DNA of 43,229 nt from NCBI GenBank assembly GCA_025451995.1, contig JANWJE010000096.1, positions 1-43,229 of the forward strand, read 5' to 3'. A program made the translations under genes and the position numbers. The DNA comes from Parachlamydiaceae bacterium (lineage in GTDB: Bacteria; Chlamydiota; Chlamydiia; Chlamydiales; Parachlamydiaceae). The notes under the pieces are model-generated. The model searched no databases. It saw only the letters and a program-made list of their open reading frames with translations, and was not told the origin of the DNA. Shown one piece after another: positions 8,120-15,947 of the stretch (positions are counted from its first letter, which is position 1; the number at the start of each line of letters is the position of its first letter).

Positions 8120-8866
8120 TTACCTTCTGTCGTTGATTTTGGCGAGCAATCTTAAGATTTCGATGTAGAGCCAAATCAGGGTCACCATGAGGGCAAAAGC
8201 ACTATACCATTCCATGTATTTGGGTGCGCCGCCGCGGGATCCTTGTTGGATGAAATCGAAATCTAAAATAAAGTTTAATGCTGCGATTCCCACAACAAAT
8301 ACGCTAAATAGAATGCTAAAAAAACCGCTTCCGTTGATAAAAGGGACATTGATATGGAAGAAACCCAATATGATCGAAACAAAATAAACCAGGGCGATGG
8401 CTCCCGTGGCTGCGACAACTCCCCATTTAAAGCGCTCTGTTGGGCGAATCCAACCCGCTTGATAGGAAACAAGCATGACAAGAAGTGTAGCGATCGATAA
8501 ACTCACCGCTTGGGTGACAATCCCCGGATAGCTTTTTTCAAAAATTGCAGACATGCCGCCTAAGAAAAGTCCTTCTGCAACTGCATAGAGTGGAGCAGAA
8601 ATGGATGCCCAATTTTTCTTAAAGATGGTCACAAGGGATAAAATAAAGCCGACGATCAAGCCTCCTATCATCCATCCTTGGACAGCAGTCGACTGATATC
8701 CGGATAAAGAAAATTGTCTCCAAATGAGAGCTGCCGGCAGCAAGACCAAAAATAGGAGGATCAAGGTTTTATTGACCGTTCCCCTTACAGTCATTGCATT
8801 CGATTCTGAAACTAAACCAAAGCCAGAAAAAGGATTGCTGATTAAAGCTGGGTTAGAAGATCGCAT
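8120..8866 (-). CDS. Bax inhibitor-1 / YccA-like membrane protein
   Basis: 248 residues with about seven hydrophobic segments. After a short soluble N-terminus (MRSSNPALISNPFSGFG) come segments such as LILLFLVLLPAALIW, GLIVGFILSLVTIF, LLVMLVSYQAGW, GAIALVYFVSIILGFF, FSILFSVFVVGIAALNFILDFDFI and YSAFALMVTLIWLYIEILRLL. The acidic DFDFI segment near the end matches the calcium/pH-sensing aspartates of the TMBIM/BI-1 family. Bacterial members include YetJ (calcium leak) and YccA (FtsH inhibitor). The start is supported by AAGGAG seven bases upstream. The gene is monocistronic, convergent with the eno cluster and divergent from secA. Confidence 0.85.
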   Translation of the reverse strand: MRSSNPALISNPFSGFGLVSESNAMTVRGTVNKTLILLFLVLLPAALIWRQFSLSGYQSTAVQGWMIGGLIVGFILSLVTIFKKNWASISAPLYAVAEGLFLGGMSAIFEKSYPGIVTQAVSLSIATLLVMLVSYQAGWIRPTERFKWGVVAATGAIALVYFVSIILGFFHINVPFINGSGFFSILFSVFVVGIAALNFILDFDFIQQGSRGGAPKYMEWYSAFALMVTLIWLYIEILRLLAKINDRR

Positions 8867-9185
8867 ATCGGTACTCCTTATTAATTCGGAAATCCAATAT
8901 AAACTGAAAATTAATTTTTTTCAAGCTCTCAAGAAGTTTGAAAGAAAAGGTTTGTTATCTTATGATTGTATACTGCTTCCAGTTGAATCTTGAACTTTTG
9001 GGCTAGCTTTAAAGCTCCCGCGGTTGAGAGATCTCAAGAGGCATAGTATTAATTCAATACAATGCCTCTTGCGATCTCTCAACCCCGGGGCTTTGAAGCA
9101 GCCCAAAAGTTCAAGATTCAACTGGAAGCAGTATATACTCAAACCCGCCATAAGGTGAGTTTTAATTCTATTTTAAGGGATAACT
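8867..9185. other. intergenic region upstream of secA
   Basis: Between the divergent BI-1-like gene and secA. About half of it is the MITE-4 element at 8969-9134. The remaining 50 bases before secA contain a ribosome binding site (AAGGGA before the ATG at 9186). No gene was seen. Confidence 0.6.
8969..9134. repeat. MITE-4 copy a, 166-bp foldback element
   Basis: Near-complete palindrome with ends TATACTGCTTCCAGTTGAAT and the reverse complement. The inner arms contain CTCCCGCGGTTGAGAGATC against GATCTCTCAACCCCGGGG, meeting at an AT-rich centre (GTATTAATTCAATAC). A second copy lies at 33520-33674. It has no coding capacity. It sits in the secA upstream region, so secA transcription either starts inside or reads through it. 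Confidence 0.8.
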
Positions 9186-12100
9186 ATGTTTGGATTTCTC
9201 AAAAAAATTTTTGGCAGCGCACACGACCGTCTTTTAAGCAAATATCGCAAAATTGTTGCAGAAGTCAATCGTTGGGAACAGCAGTATCAAGCTTTAAGCG
9301 ACGACCAAATTCGAGCCAAAACAGAAGAGTTTAAAGAGCGTTATCAGAAAGGGGAATCGCTCGACCAGTTATTGCCGGAAGCTTATGCAGTTGTAAAAAA
9401 TGTGTGCCGGCGCTTAACAGGAACGGAGATTCACGTTTCAGGATATAACCAAAAATGGGATATGATCCCTTATGATGTCCAAATTGTAGCCGGTATCGCT
9501 ATGCACTATGGAGCGATTGCTGAAATGCAGACGGGCGAAGGTAAAACTCTGACTGCCGTCATGCCTCTTTATCTCAATGCTTTAGGTGGAAAACCTGTCC
9601 ATTTGGTGACTGTCAACGATTACTTAGCCCAACGCGACTGCGAATGGGTGGGGACGGTCCTTCGCTGGCTTGGCCTCACGACAGGAGCTTTAACCAATGG
9701 CGTCCCGATTGAACATCGCAAAGGGATTTATCAAGCGGATGTTGTCTATGGAACGTCTTCGGAATTTGGTTTCGATTATCTGCGCGATAATTCGATGGCG
9801 ATGACAAAATTTGAACAGGTCCAAAGAGGGTATTATTTTGCGATTATAGATGAAGTTGACTCTATTTTGATCGATGAAGCCCGTACCCCATTGATTATCT
9901 CCGGACCTGTGCCCGACAGCCGGCAAATGTATGATGAGCTAAAAGAAGGTGTCGCTGAACTTGTGCGACGCCAGCGCGATTTCTGCAATCGTTTGGCGAC
10001 GGAAGCGCGTAAAACTTTAGATCAGCAAGCTTTACTGCCGGAAGGAAAAAAAGATAAAAAACTAGAAGAAGCCGAGCAAGAGGCGTATCGAAAAATGTGG
10101 TTGGTTGGGAAAGGGACGCCTCAAAACAAATTGCTGAAACGAGCGAAAGAAAATCCGGACATCCGCGCTGCGATTGACAAGTGGGATCTTTATTACCATG
10201 GAGATCAAAATAAAGAGGAAAGGTTAAAAGCCTTGGCTGAGCTCTACATGATCGTCGACGAAAAAAGCAATGAATATGAACTCACCGACAAAGGGATAAA
10301 CGCTTGGCAAACATATACCAGCGGGGTAGGTAGCCCGGAAGATTTCATCATGATGGATATCAGCCATGAATACATTAAAATTGATGAAGATCCGGAGTTG
10401 GATGAAGAAGCAAAGATGGCCCGCAAACTAACGGTTAGAGAAGAAGATGTGAAGCGGAAGGAAAGATCGCACAACCTTCGCCAATTGCTAAGAGCCCACC
10501 TTTTGATGGAAAAAGATGTCGATTATATCATTCATGATAACAAAATTGTGATTATCGATGAGCACACCGGGCGGGCGCAGCCGGGGCGTCGTTTTTCTGA
10601 TGGATTGCATCAAGCGATTGAAGCTAAAGAAGGGGTGGAGATTCAAAAAGAAACCCAAACCTATGCGACAATCACCTTGCAAAACTTCTTTAGAATGTAT
10701 GAAAAGCTTTCGGGGATGACAGGAACCGCTGCGACGGAGGCTCAGGAATTCAAAGAAATCTATAAATTAGATGTTTTGGAAATTCCAACCCATAGATCGT
10801 GCGCTCGAAATGACTTTAACGATGAAATTTACATGACGGAGCGGGAAAAATATAATGCGATCTTAAAAGAAGTGAGAACCGCAAATGAACAAGGCCGGCC
10901 GGTTCTTATCGGGACAGAATCTGTTGAAGTCTCTGAAAAGCTCTCCCGTATCTTTAAGCAAAACAATCTTGAGCATACCGTATTGAACGCTAAACAGAAT
11001 GAGCGCGAAGCGGAAATCATTGCCCAAGCCGGAAAAAGGGCAGCCATCACCATTGCAACCAATATGGCCGGTCGTGGAACCGATATTAAATTAGAATCCG
11101 GAGTGGCAGGTGTGGGTGGATTGTATGTGGTTGGGACAACGCGGCATCAGTCTCGCCGCATCGATCGGCAATTGCGGGGTCGTTGCGCGCGCCAAGGCGA
11201 TCCGGGGACTTCAAAGTTTTATATCTCGTTTGAAGATTCTCTTCTCCGTTTGTTTGCCTCGCCGCGCATTACTTCCATTTTACAGAAATTTCGCCCGCCC
11301 GAAGGTGAGCCGATTTCAGCTGGAATGCTCAATAAGTCTATAGAAACGGCTCAAAAACGAGTCGAACAGCGCAATTATATGATGCGGAAACATACCCTTG
11401 AATACGACGATGTGATGAATAAACAAAGGCAGGAAATCTATGCATTCCGCAATGAACTCCTCCATACTGAAAATATTGAGCCTGTTGCAATTGAGGTGAT
11501 TGAAAGCGTCTGCATGATTGGGGGTGAAAAATTCTTGCATAATCGTTCGGCTGAAGGAGGCTGGGATCCTGAAGGGTACCGTCAATGGCTCATGCACCTT
11601 TTCCCGGTCACTTTTGAAAAAGAGGAGTTTGATCAAGATCACCTCGATGTGGAGCAAATTGAAACAATCGCAGCGAATAAAGTGGTCGGCGCTTTCCAGG
11701 AAAAATTGGCAAGGGAAAATAACAAAGTACCGACTGAACTTTTAGCTGCCGGAGAACCTTCACAACCGGCCCATAATGCAGTGCGCAATCTGATGCTCCG
11801 CAAGACAGACCAACTCTGGCAAGAGCATCTCCTTCGCATGGACCATCTTCGCTCTGACGTTACCCTACGAGCGGTTGGACAGCGCGATCCATTGACTGAA
11901 TTTAAACATGAAGCCTTTACCATGTTTGACGACCTCAGCCGCAGTTTAAGAACTGAAATTGCGCGAGCCGTTTTCCGCTTTGAAATCATCGCGCCGCAAC
12001 AAACATTGCAGCAGCTTCTCATGAATGCAGGTTTAAGACTAGAGCGCAACCGCTCGTTGTTTGATGGTCTCGAACAGCAACAAGAGCACCAGCCAGGTCA

Positions 12101-12254
12101 AATTGGAGAGCAAAAAGAAGACGATGATGAAGAGGATAAGGATGAGCGCCAAGAGCCGATGACAAATAGCTCTCGGATAGGCAGAAATGATTTATGTCCT
12201 TGCGGAAGCGGTAAGAAGTACAAAAAATGTTGCTCCCAAGCTGAAGCAGTGTAG
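9186..12254 (+). CDS. secA: preprotein translocase ATPase SecA
   Basis: 1022 residues. SecA drives Sec-dependent export by pushing unfolded preproteins through SecYEG with ATP. Visible in order: the N-terminal helix MFGFLKKIFGSAHDR, Walker A MQTGEGKT near residue 116, DEVDSILIDEARTPLI (Walker B), the preprotein cross-linking domain with an insertion rich in Lys/Glu around residues 280-360, the second nucleotide-binding fold with TNMAGRGTD, DRQLRGRCARQGD, and the C-terminal SecB/zinc-binding tail CPCGSGKKYKKCC. The insertion and acidic linker (DDDEEDKDERQ) make it longer than the roughly 900 residues of E. coli SecA. It is monocistronic between repeat elements. All catalytic motifs are intact. 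Confidence 0.97.
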   Translation: MFGFLKKIFGSAHDRLLSKYRKIVAEVNRWEQQYQALSDDQIRAKTEEFKERYQKGESLDQLLPEAYAVVKNVCRRLTGTEIHVSGYNQKWDMIPYDVQIVAGIAMHYGAIAEMQTGEGKTLTAVMPLYLNALGGKPVHLVTVNDYLAQRDCEWVGTVLRWLGLTTGALTNGVPIEHRKGIYQADVVYGTSSEFGFDYLRDNSMAMTKFEQVQRGYYFAIIDEVDSILIDEARTPLIISGPVPDSRQMYDELKEGVAELVRRQRDFCNRLATEARKTLDQQALLPEGKKDKKLEEAEQEAYRKMWLVGKGTPQNKLLKRAKENPDIRAAIDKWDLYYHGDQNKEERLKALAELYMIVDEKSNEYELTDKGINAWQTYTSGVGSPEDFIMMDISHEYIKIDEDPELDEEAKMARKLTVREEDVKRKERSHNLRQLLRAHLLMEKDVDYIIHDNKIVIIDEHTGRAQPGRRFSDGLHQAIEAKEGVEIQKETQTYATITLQNFFRMYEKLSGMTGTAATEAQEFKEIYKLDVLEIPTHRSCARNDFNDEIYMTEREKYNAILKEVRTANEQGRPVLIGTESVEVSEKLSRIFKQNNLEHTVLNAKQNEREAEIIAQAGKRAAITIATNMAGRGTDIKLESGVAGVGGLYVVGTTRHQSRRIDRQLRGRCARQGDPGTSKFYISFEDSLLRLFASPRITSILQKFRPPEGEPISAGMLNKSIETAQKRVEQRNYMMRKHTLEYDDVMNKQRQEIYAFRNELLHTENIEPVAIEVIESVCMIGGEKFLHNRSAEGGWDPEGYRQWLMHLFPVTFEKEEFDQDHLDVEQIETIAANKVVGAFQEKLARENNKVPTELLAAGEPSQPAHNAVRNLMLRKTDQLWQEHLLRMDHLRSDVTLRAVGQRDPLTEFKHEAFTMFDDLSRSLRTEIARAVFRFEIIAPQQTLQQLLMNAGLRLERNRSLFDGLEQQQEHQPGQIGEQKEDDDEEDKDERQEPMTNSSRIGRNDLCPCGSGKKYKKCCSQAEAV

Positions 12255-12258
12255 GTAA

Positions 12259-12440
12259 GCCCGTGCCCATGCCCATACGCATTAAGCTAAGCAATTTTTA
12301 ACGCAAAGGCGCAAAGGGCAACGCCACCACACAATCGTGAAACTTTCCTGCTTTGAGCTCCGCTCAAATCAGGAATTGTTCCTTTGCGCCTTTGCGTTAA
12401 AATCGCTTAGCTTAACGCATATGTGTGCATGCTCGTGCTC
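12259..12440. repeat. long imperfect inverted repeat downstream of secA
   Basis: Left arm (12259-12320) contains GCATTAAGCTAAGC and ACGCAAAGGCGCAAAGG. The right arm (12380-12440) contains the reverse complements, with a few mismatches in the outer 20 bases. The centre holds a second hairpin (12345-12375) nearly identical to the one at 8078-8112. It may act as the secA terminator and/or be a further MITE-like family, with one copy in this window. Confidence 0.7.
12345..12375. terminator. hairpin, second copy of the TTCCTGCTTTGAGC stem
   Basis: The stem TTCCTGCTTTGAGC pairs with GCTCAAATCAGGAA (one mismatch) around a 3-base loop. It matches the hairpin at 8078-8112 in sequence, not just in shape, so the two share origin or a binding partner. 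Confidence 0.5.
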
Positions 12441-12462
12441 GAAACCTTTCAGCTGGGAAGAC

Positions 12463-12482
12463 TATAGCGGAAGTTCCACTTA
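12463..12482. repeat. MITE-3 solo end fragment
   Basis: TATAGCGGAAGTTCCACTTA matches the terminal repeat of the 168-bp element at 27830-27997 with one internal change. Only the end remains. It lies directly upstream of the ATG of the GT25 gene, so the leader of the exported-enzyme operon has been remodelled by repeats. Confidence 0.6.
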
Positions 12483-12484
12483 AG

Positions 12485-13360
12485 ATGTTTATTATCAACC
12501 CACTGAAGCACTTGTTTTGGACATTATGGATTGTCTTTTGTGGGATCGTATGCAATGCGCTTTTTGCCAATGAATATACTCTCCTTTTTGATCTCTTAAT
12601 TCCCATTTCATTCGAAGAGACCTCTTTTTCCGGGATAGAGGGGATTGATGCCATTTATTTGATTAATCTCGATAGAAGAGGTGATCGATTGGCATATATG
12701 AAACAGCTGTTTTTAGAGCATGGCCTCCATGCACAGCGTTTGAGCGCATGTGATGGAGAGAGGCTTTCTTTAGAAACAATTAAAACTTTAATAGGCCCTT
12801 ATTCCAATAGCTCTTTGCTCAAACGCCATCCCGGAGCTGTTGGGTGCATCATCAGCCATATTTCAGTCCTTTATGATGCTTTTATAAGGGGATTTAAAGT
12901 GATATGGGTGCTTGAAGATGATGTAGAAATTTTAGAAAATCCCAAACAATTAAATGTGCTAATGAAGCAATTAAATGCGCAGGATCCTTCTTGGGCTATT
13001 TTTTATACTGATCCCGACTTTAGAAGAAATGAGCATCAATGCATTTTTCCTTTAATTAAACAGGCATTTCGACCGGGGCAAGTTTCATGGGAGTGCGATC
13101 GAAAAGAGCGAAGAATCCCTTTAATAGAAGGAGTGATTGATCGAGTTTATTATCGATGGGGAACCCATTCTATGATTATTTCAGCTGAGGGCATTCATAA
13201 AATGATTGACCATTTCTTGCATAGTCATCTATATACTCCTATTGACATCGATATGCATACGATTGCAGAAATGCGGCAATACTGTTCTGTTGTCCCAATC
13301 GTCACAAATGGATTCCGTTTCACTACGGATATAAGAAAGGTTCATAAAAAACCTTTATGA
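12485..13360 (+). CDS. exported GT25-family glycosyltransferase
   Basis: About 291 residues from the ATG at 12485. An upstream frame extension (from 12425) runs through repeat sequence and is rejected. It begins with a signal peptide or anchor (hydrophobic FWTLWIVFCGIVCNALFANE, residues 11-30). The rest matches glycosyltransferase family 25 (Lex2B/LgtB-like): IYLINLDRRGDR near 57-68, GAVGCIISHISVLYDA near 117-132 and the acidic WVLEDDVEI near 141-149, which binds the metal and nucleotide sugar. GT25 bacterial enzymes usually add galactose or glucose to LPS in the cytoplasm, while eukaryotic relatives glycosylate collagen in the ER. An export signal is therefore unusual. It overlaps the following sulfotransferase gene (ATGA). 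Confidence 0.83.
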   Translation: MFIINPLKHLFWTLWIVFCGIVCNALFANEYTLLFDLLIPISFEETSFSGIEGIDAIYLINLDRRGDRLAYMKQLFLEHGLHAQRLSACDGERLSLETIKTLIGPYSNSSLLKRHPGAVGCIISHISVLYDAFIRGFKVIWVLEDDVEILENPKQLNVLMKQLNAQDPSWAIFYTDPDFRRNEHQCIFPLIKQAFRPGQVSWECDRKERRIPLIEGVIDRVYYRWGTHSMIISAEGIHKMIDHFLHSHLYTPIDIDMHTIAEMRQYCSVVPIVTNGFRFTTDIRKVHKKPL

Positions 13361-14175
13361 ATCGCTGCGCCATTTTAGTCCTATCTTTTTGTATGGCTTT
13401 GACTGCTTCTAAGATTTATTCAGACTTTGCCTTTATAGCGATTACCATTCCTAAGTCAGGGACTCATCTTCTCGCAAAAATTTTAACGCAGTTGACCGGA
13501 AAGAGGTATACGCCTACTTGGCCATTAAGCAGAGGATTTCCCGGGAAAGAATCTTGGGAGATGTGCGATGAAAAACTAGATGTTTTGACCAATCCATTGA
13601 CCGGCTATTATTGGATGACTCATCTCATGTATCAAGATAAGCAAGCTGAAATGATTCTTTCTAAACAATGCCGCATTTTCTTTTTGTACCGGGATCCTAG
13701 AGATCAGATGATTTCGGCTTATTTTTACGTAAAAAAGAATAAAAAAATATGGGCTCCTGATATTTTTCCAGAAAACATGGAGGATTTTATTTTCCAAATG
13801 ATTGAACAAAAAGAAATATCGGACCCTTTTATTTCCACACATGGAATTGCAGATTTTTATGCTCGATATCTTCCTTGGAAAGAAATCTCTGAAGTGTGTT
13901 GCTTGCGCTTTGAAGATTTAGTCGGTCCTCTTGGGGGAGGGACACAAGAAAAGCAAGAAGAGGCAATTCGATACATTGCCGCTCATTTAGGGGTCGATGT
14001 CCCTTCTGATCTCGGTAGATTTAGCCAAACGCTGTTTGGATCATCCATCACTTTTCGATCGGGTCAAATCGGTTCATGGAAGCACTACTTTAACGAGGGG
14101 CATAAAGAAGCTTTCAAACAAAAAGCCGGTCAATTACTTATTGATCTCGGTTACGAATTGGATTTAAATTGGTAG
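13357..14175 (+). CDS. exported sulfotransferase-family protein
   Basis: 272 residues. The PAPS-binding motifs are PKSGTHLL at residues 32-39 (5'-phosphosulfate loop) and RDPRDQMISAYFY at 112-124 (3'-phosphate site). A further SGQIGSWKHYF near the end matches the RxGxxGxWK signature of eukaryotic-type cytosolic sulfotransferases. Residues 1-22 form an extra hydrophobic segment (MNRCAILVLSFCMALTASKIYS) before the first beta-strand, i.e. a probable signal peptide. Such enzymes transfer sulfate from PAPS to hydroxyl or amine groups. The ATG overlaps the previous stop. PAPS is not expected in the bacterial periplasm, so the site of action is puzzling; the host ER or another compartment is possible but not shown. 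Confidence 0.83.
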   Translation: MNRCAILVLSFCMALTASKIYSDFAFIAITIPKSGTHLLAKILTQLTGKRYTPTWPLSRGFPGKESWEMCDEKLDVLTNPLTGYYWMTHLMYQDKQAEMILSKQCRIFFLYRDPRDQMISAYFYVKKNKKIWAPDIFPENMEDFIFQMIEQKEISDPFISTHGIADFYARYLPWKEISEVCCLRFEDLVGPLGGGTQEKQEEAIRYIAAHLGVDVPSDLGRFSQTLFGSSITFRSGQIGSWKHYFNEGHKEAFKQKAGQLLIDLGYELDLNW

Positions 14176-14930
14176 CACCTTTAATAGACCTCGTGCGCAA
14201 TTACATTTTCTCAAGCAAATCTAATTACGCAAGAGGTCTAATTATTCTCCTTCTTACCTCTATTTTGCCGCTTAATGCCTCTCCTATTTATATTGTCTAT
14301 CACGTGGCAATTTTGAATAACTGGAAAGATATCGTACAGGAACAGTTAGAGATGATTAAAAATGAAGGACTCTACGACGCAGCAGATCGATTCATCCTTT
14401 GCTATGTAGGAGAAAAAGAAGAAGAGCTGGCAATATTGGTTCAAAACATTGGGGATAAAATAGAAATAATCCATGCTTCTTATGATGTTTCAGTTTGTGA
14501 ATTTCCATCGATTGCAAAGGTCAAAGAGATCTCAGCTGAAGAACCGAATGCAAATATTCTCTATTTACATTCTAAAGGTCTCCTCCACTTTGGAAAACCG
14601 ACCGAAAAGGCTGTCACTTGCTGGAGGCGTTATATGCAATATTTCCTTATTCAACAATGGCGGATATGCATTGACCGATTAAATAGTTATGATGCTTGTG
14701 GGGTGGAATGGCGCTTGCGACCCCCTCATTTTAGCGGCAATTTTTGGTGGGCAAGGGCGAGCTATATCAACACTCTTATTCCGCTTCCTCTTCCCTATTC
14801 TTTTCGGCGCAGATTATCGTGTGAGTTTTTTATAGGGACAGGAAAACATGCGCGTTTTTGCGTATTGCATCAATCTCCTTTTGCTAATTTGTATCAAGAT
14901 TCTTATACTGCAGAAAATTATCGAAATTGA
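14169..14930 (+). CDS. glycosyltransferase-like protein, N-terminus formed by a MITE
   Basis: Up to 253 residues; start uncertain. The frame opens with a TTG (14169) or a GTG (14193) and reads through a 56-bp MITE-1 copy before reaching a hydrophobic stretch (IILLLTSILPLNASPIY) that looks like the original signal peptide. The mature part has a Rossmann-like beginning (IVYHVAILNNWKDIVQEQL), an ILYLHSKGLLH motif and HFSGNFWWARASYI. The last two recall uncharacterised glycosyltransferase-like proteins of capsule/glycan loci; this is resemblance by eye only. No good Shine-Dalgarno precedes TTG or GTG, but the MITE end places GAGG just before an in-frame ATT. It overlaps the sulfotransferase gene by seven bases. 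The start has probably been damaged or replaced by the insertion. Confidence 0.6.
   Translation: MVAPLIDLVRNYIFSSKSNYARGLIILLLTSILPLNASPIYIVYHVAILNNWKDIVQEQLEMIKNEGLYDAADRFILCYVGEKEEELAILVQNIGDKIEIIHASYDVSVCEFPSIAKVKEISAEEPNANILYLHSKGLLHFGKPTEKAVTCWRRYMQYFLIQQWRICIDRLNSYDACGVEWRLRPPHFSGNFWWARASYINTLIPLPLPYSFRRRLSCEFFIGTGKHARFCVLHQSPFANLYQDSYTAENYRN
14185..14240. repeat. MITE-1 copy b, 56-bp short form
   Basis: Begins TAGACCTCGTGCGCAATT and ends AATTACGCAAGAGGTCTA, with only about 20 bases between the arms. It is the smallest two-ended copy and is read in frame as the N-terminus of the glycosyltransferase-like gene. Confidence 0.8.
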
Positions 14931-14937
14931 AACGCTC

Positions 14938-15750
14938 ATGCGATTATATCTTTTCTTTTTTTTGCTTATAACAAATGCACTCTTTTCTTTGGCGGACGAC
15001 CCTAAAGAACTCTATATTGATTTAATGAAAAAAATTCTCTGTAATACAATTTACGAAGATCAAAGCAGCGCTGTCTTTTCCGGACATCGAATAAAGAAAA
15101 ATATTCCTTATCATCCTATCAGAAGAGAAAATGGGCTTGACTGGCCCGCAGTTGCCCATACAATGATAGGAATGAAACGGCTTAATCATATTCACGAATG
15201 TGCAAAAGTGATATTAAACGAAAATATTCCCGGAGATTTTATTGAAACAGGAGTTTGGCGGGGGGGAGCTGTGATCCTGATGCGCGCGATCTTAAAGGCC
15301 TATGGGGATACACATCGGCTTGTTTGGGCAGCAGATTCATTTGAAGGGCTGCCAAAACCCAATGTGGACCTCTACCCTAAAGACCGTGGATTTGACCTAT
15401 CCGGTTTCAATGAACTGGCCGTATCGCTCGATGAGGTCAAGAGAAATTTTGAAAAATATGAGTTGCTCGATGAACAAGTTGTTTTTTTAAAAGGTTTATT
15501 TTCAAAAACATTAAAAGATGCTCCCCTTACTGCGATTGCTCTTTTAAGGCTCGATGGCGATTTGTATGAATCTACCATGGATGCGCTTACTCATCTATAT
15601 CCCAAATTATCTGCAGGGGGTTATGTGATTATCGATGATTATAAAATTCCCCCTTGCCGAGCGGCTGTGAAAGACTATCGTTCATTGTGTAATATTGAAG
15701 AACAAATGATCGCCATAGACCAAGATGCAATTTATTGGAGAAAAAAATGA
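14938..15750 (+). CDS. exported TylF/macrocin-O-methyltransferase-like protein
   Basis: 270 residues from the ATG at 14938; a longer in-frame version from 14848 overlaps the previous gene and is less likely. The signal peptide is MRLYLFFFLLITNALFSLAD. The body matches the TylF family of SAM-dependent methyltransferases: GDFIETGVWRGGAVILMRA near residues 101-119 (SAM loop), WAADSFEGLPKP near 138-149, LLRLDGDLYESTMDAL near 203-218 and YVIIDDYKIPPC near 230-241 (metal-binding Asp pair). TylF enzymes methylate sugar hydroxyls, which fits a glycan-modifying operon. Its stop overlaps the ATG of the small His-rich gene. An exported SAM-dependent enzyme is unusual because SAM is cytoplasmic. Confidence 0.85.
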   Translation: MRLYLFFFLLITNALFSLADDPKELYIDLMKKILCNTIYEDQSSAVFSGHRIKKNIPYHPIRRENGLDWPAVAHTMIGMKRLNHIHECAKVILNENIPGDFIETGVWRGGAVILMRAILKAYGDTHRLVWAADSFEGLPKPNVDLYPKDRGFDLSGFNELAVSLDEVKRNFEKYELLDEQVVFLKGLFSKTLKDAPLTAIALLRLDGDLYESTMDALTHLYPKLSAGGYVIIDDYKIPPCRAAVKDYRSLCNIEEQMIAIDQDAIYWRKK

Positions 15751-15947
15751 AAATTATTATTTTTTTGTTTACTTGTCTATCCCTAATTATTGGAGGGGGA
15801 AGCTTAGAAGCGCATCACTCAAAAAAACATCACAAACACAAACATCATCATAAAAAGATTCTTTTTATCAAGCAAATGGAGTTTCGAAAGAGGTCTAATA
15901 GACCTATTGATCATTGGTCTTTTGAAAATAAAACCATCCGAGAATAA
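15747..15947 (+). CDS. small exported His-rich peptide
   Basis: 66 residues from the ATG that overlaps the previous stop. The signal peptide MKIIIFLFTCLSLIIGGGSLEA is followed by a dense run of His and Lys (HHSKKHHKHKHHHKK), suitable for binding Zn, Ni or Cu or a polyanion such as a sulfated glycan. The C-terminal part (QMEFRKRSNRPIDHW) is encoded by a MITE-1 end junction, so the original C-terminus may have been lost or replaced. It overlaps the convergent zinc-ribbon gene by 44 bases. No family recognised; metal or polyanion binding is inferred from composition. Confidence 0.6.
   Translation: MKIIIFLFTCLSLIIGGGSLEAHHSKKHHKHKHHHKKILFIKQMEFRKRSNRPIDHWSFENKTIRE
15870..15905. repeat. MITE-1 right end plus head-to-head junction
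   Basis: AAGCAAATGGAGTTTCGAAA followed by GAGGTCTAATAGACCT: a recognisable right arm of MITE-1 joined directly to the start of another TAGACCT end. The junction is a palindrome inside the His-rich peptide gene. It may be a leftover of two adjacent insertions or of an excision/circle-type event. Confidence 0.55.

Noticed and set aside
9690-12049. Several minus-strand frames of 64-136 codons inside secA
   Set aside because: Antisense shadows of a well-conserved gene; no ribosome binding sites or family features.
12425-12484. 20-residue upstream extension of the GT25 gene
   Set aside because: It lies in inverted-repeat and MITE-3 sequence and would place a charged segment before the signal peptide; the ATG at 12485 fits better.
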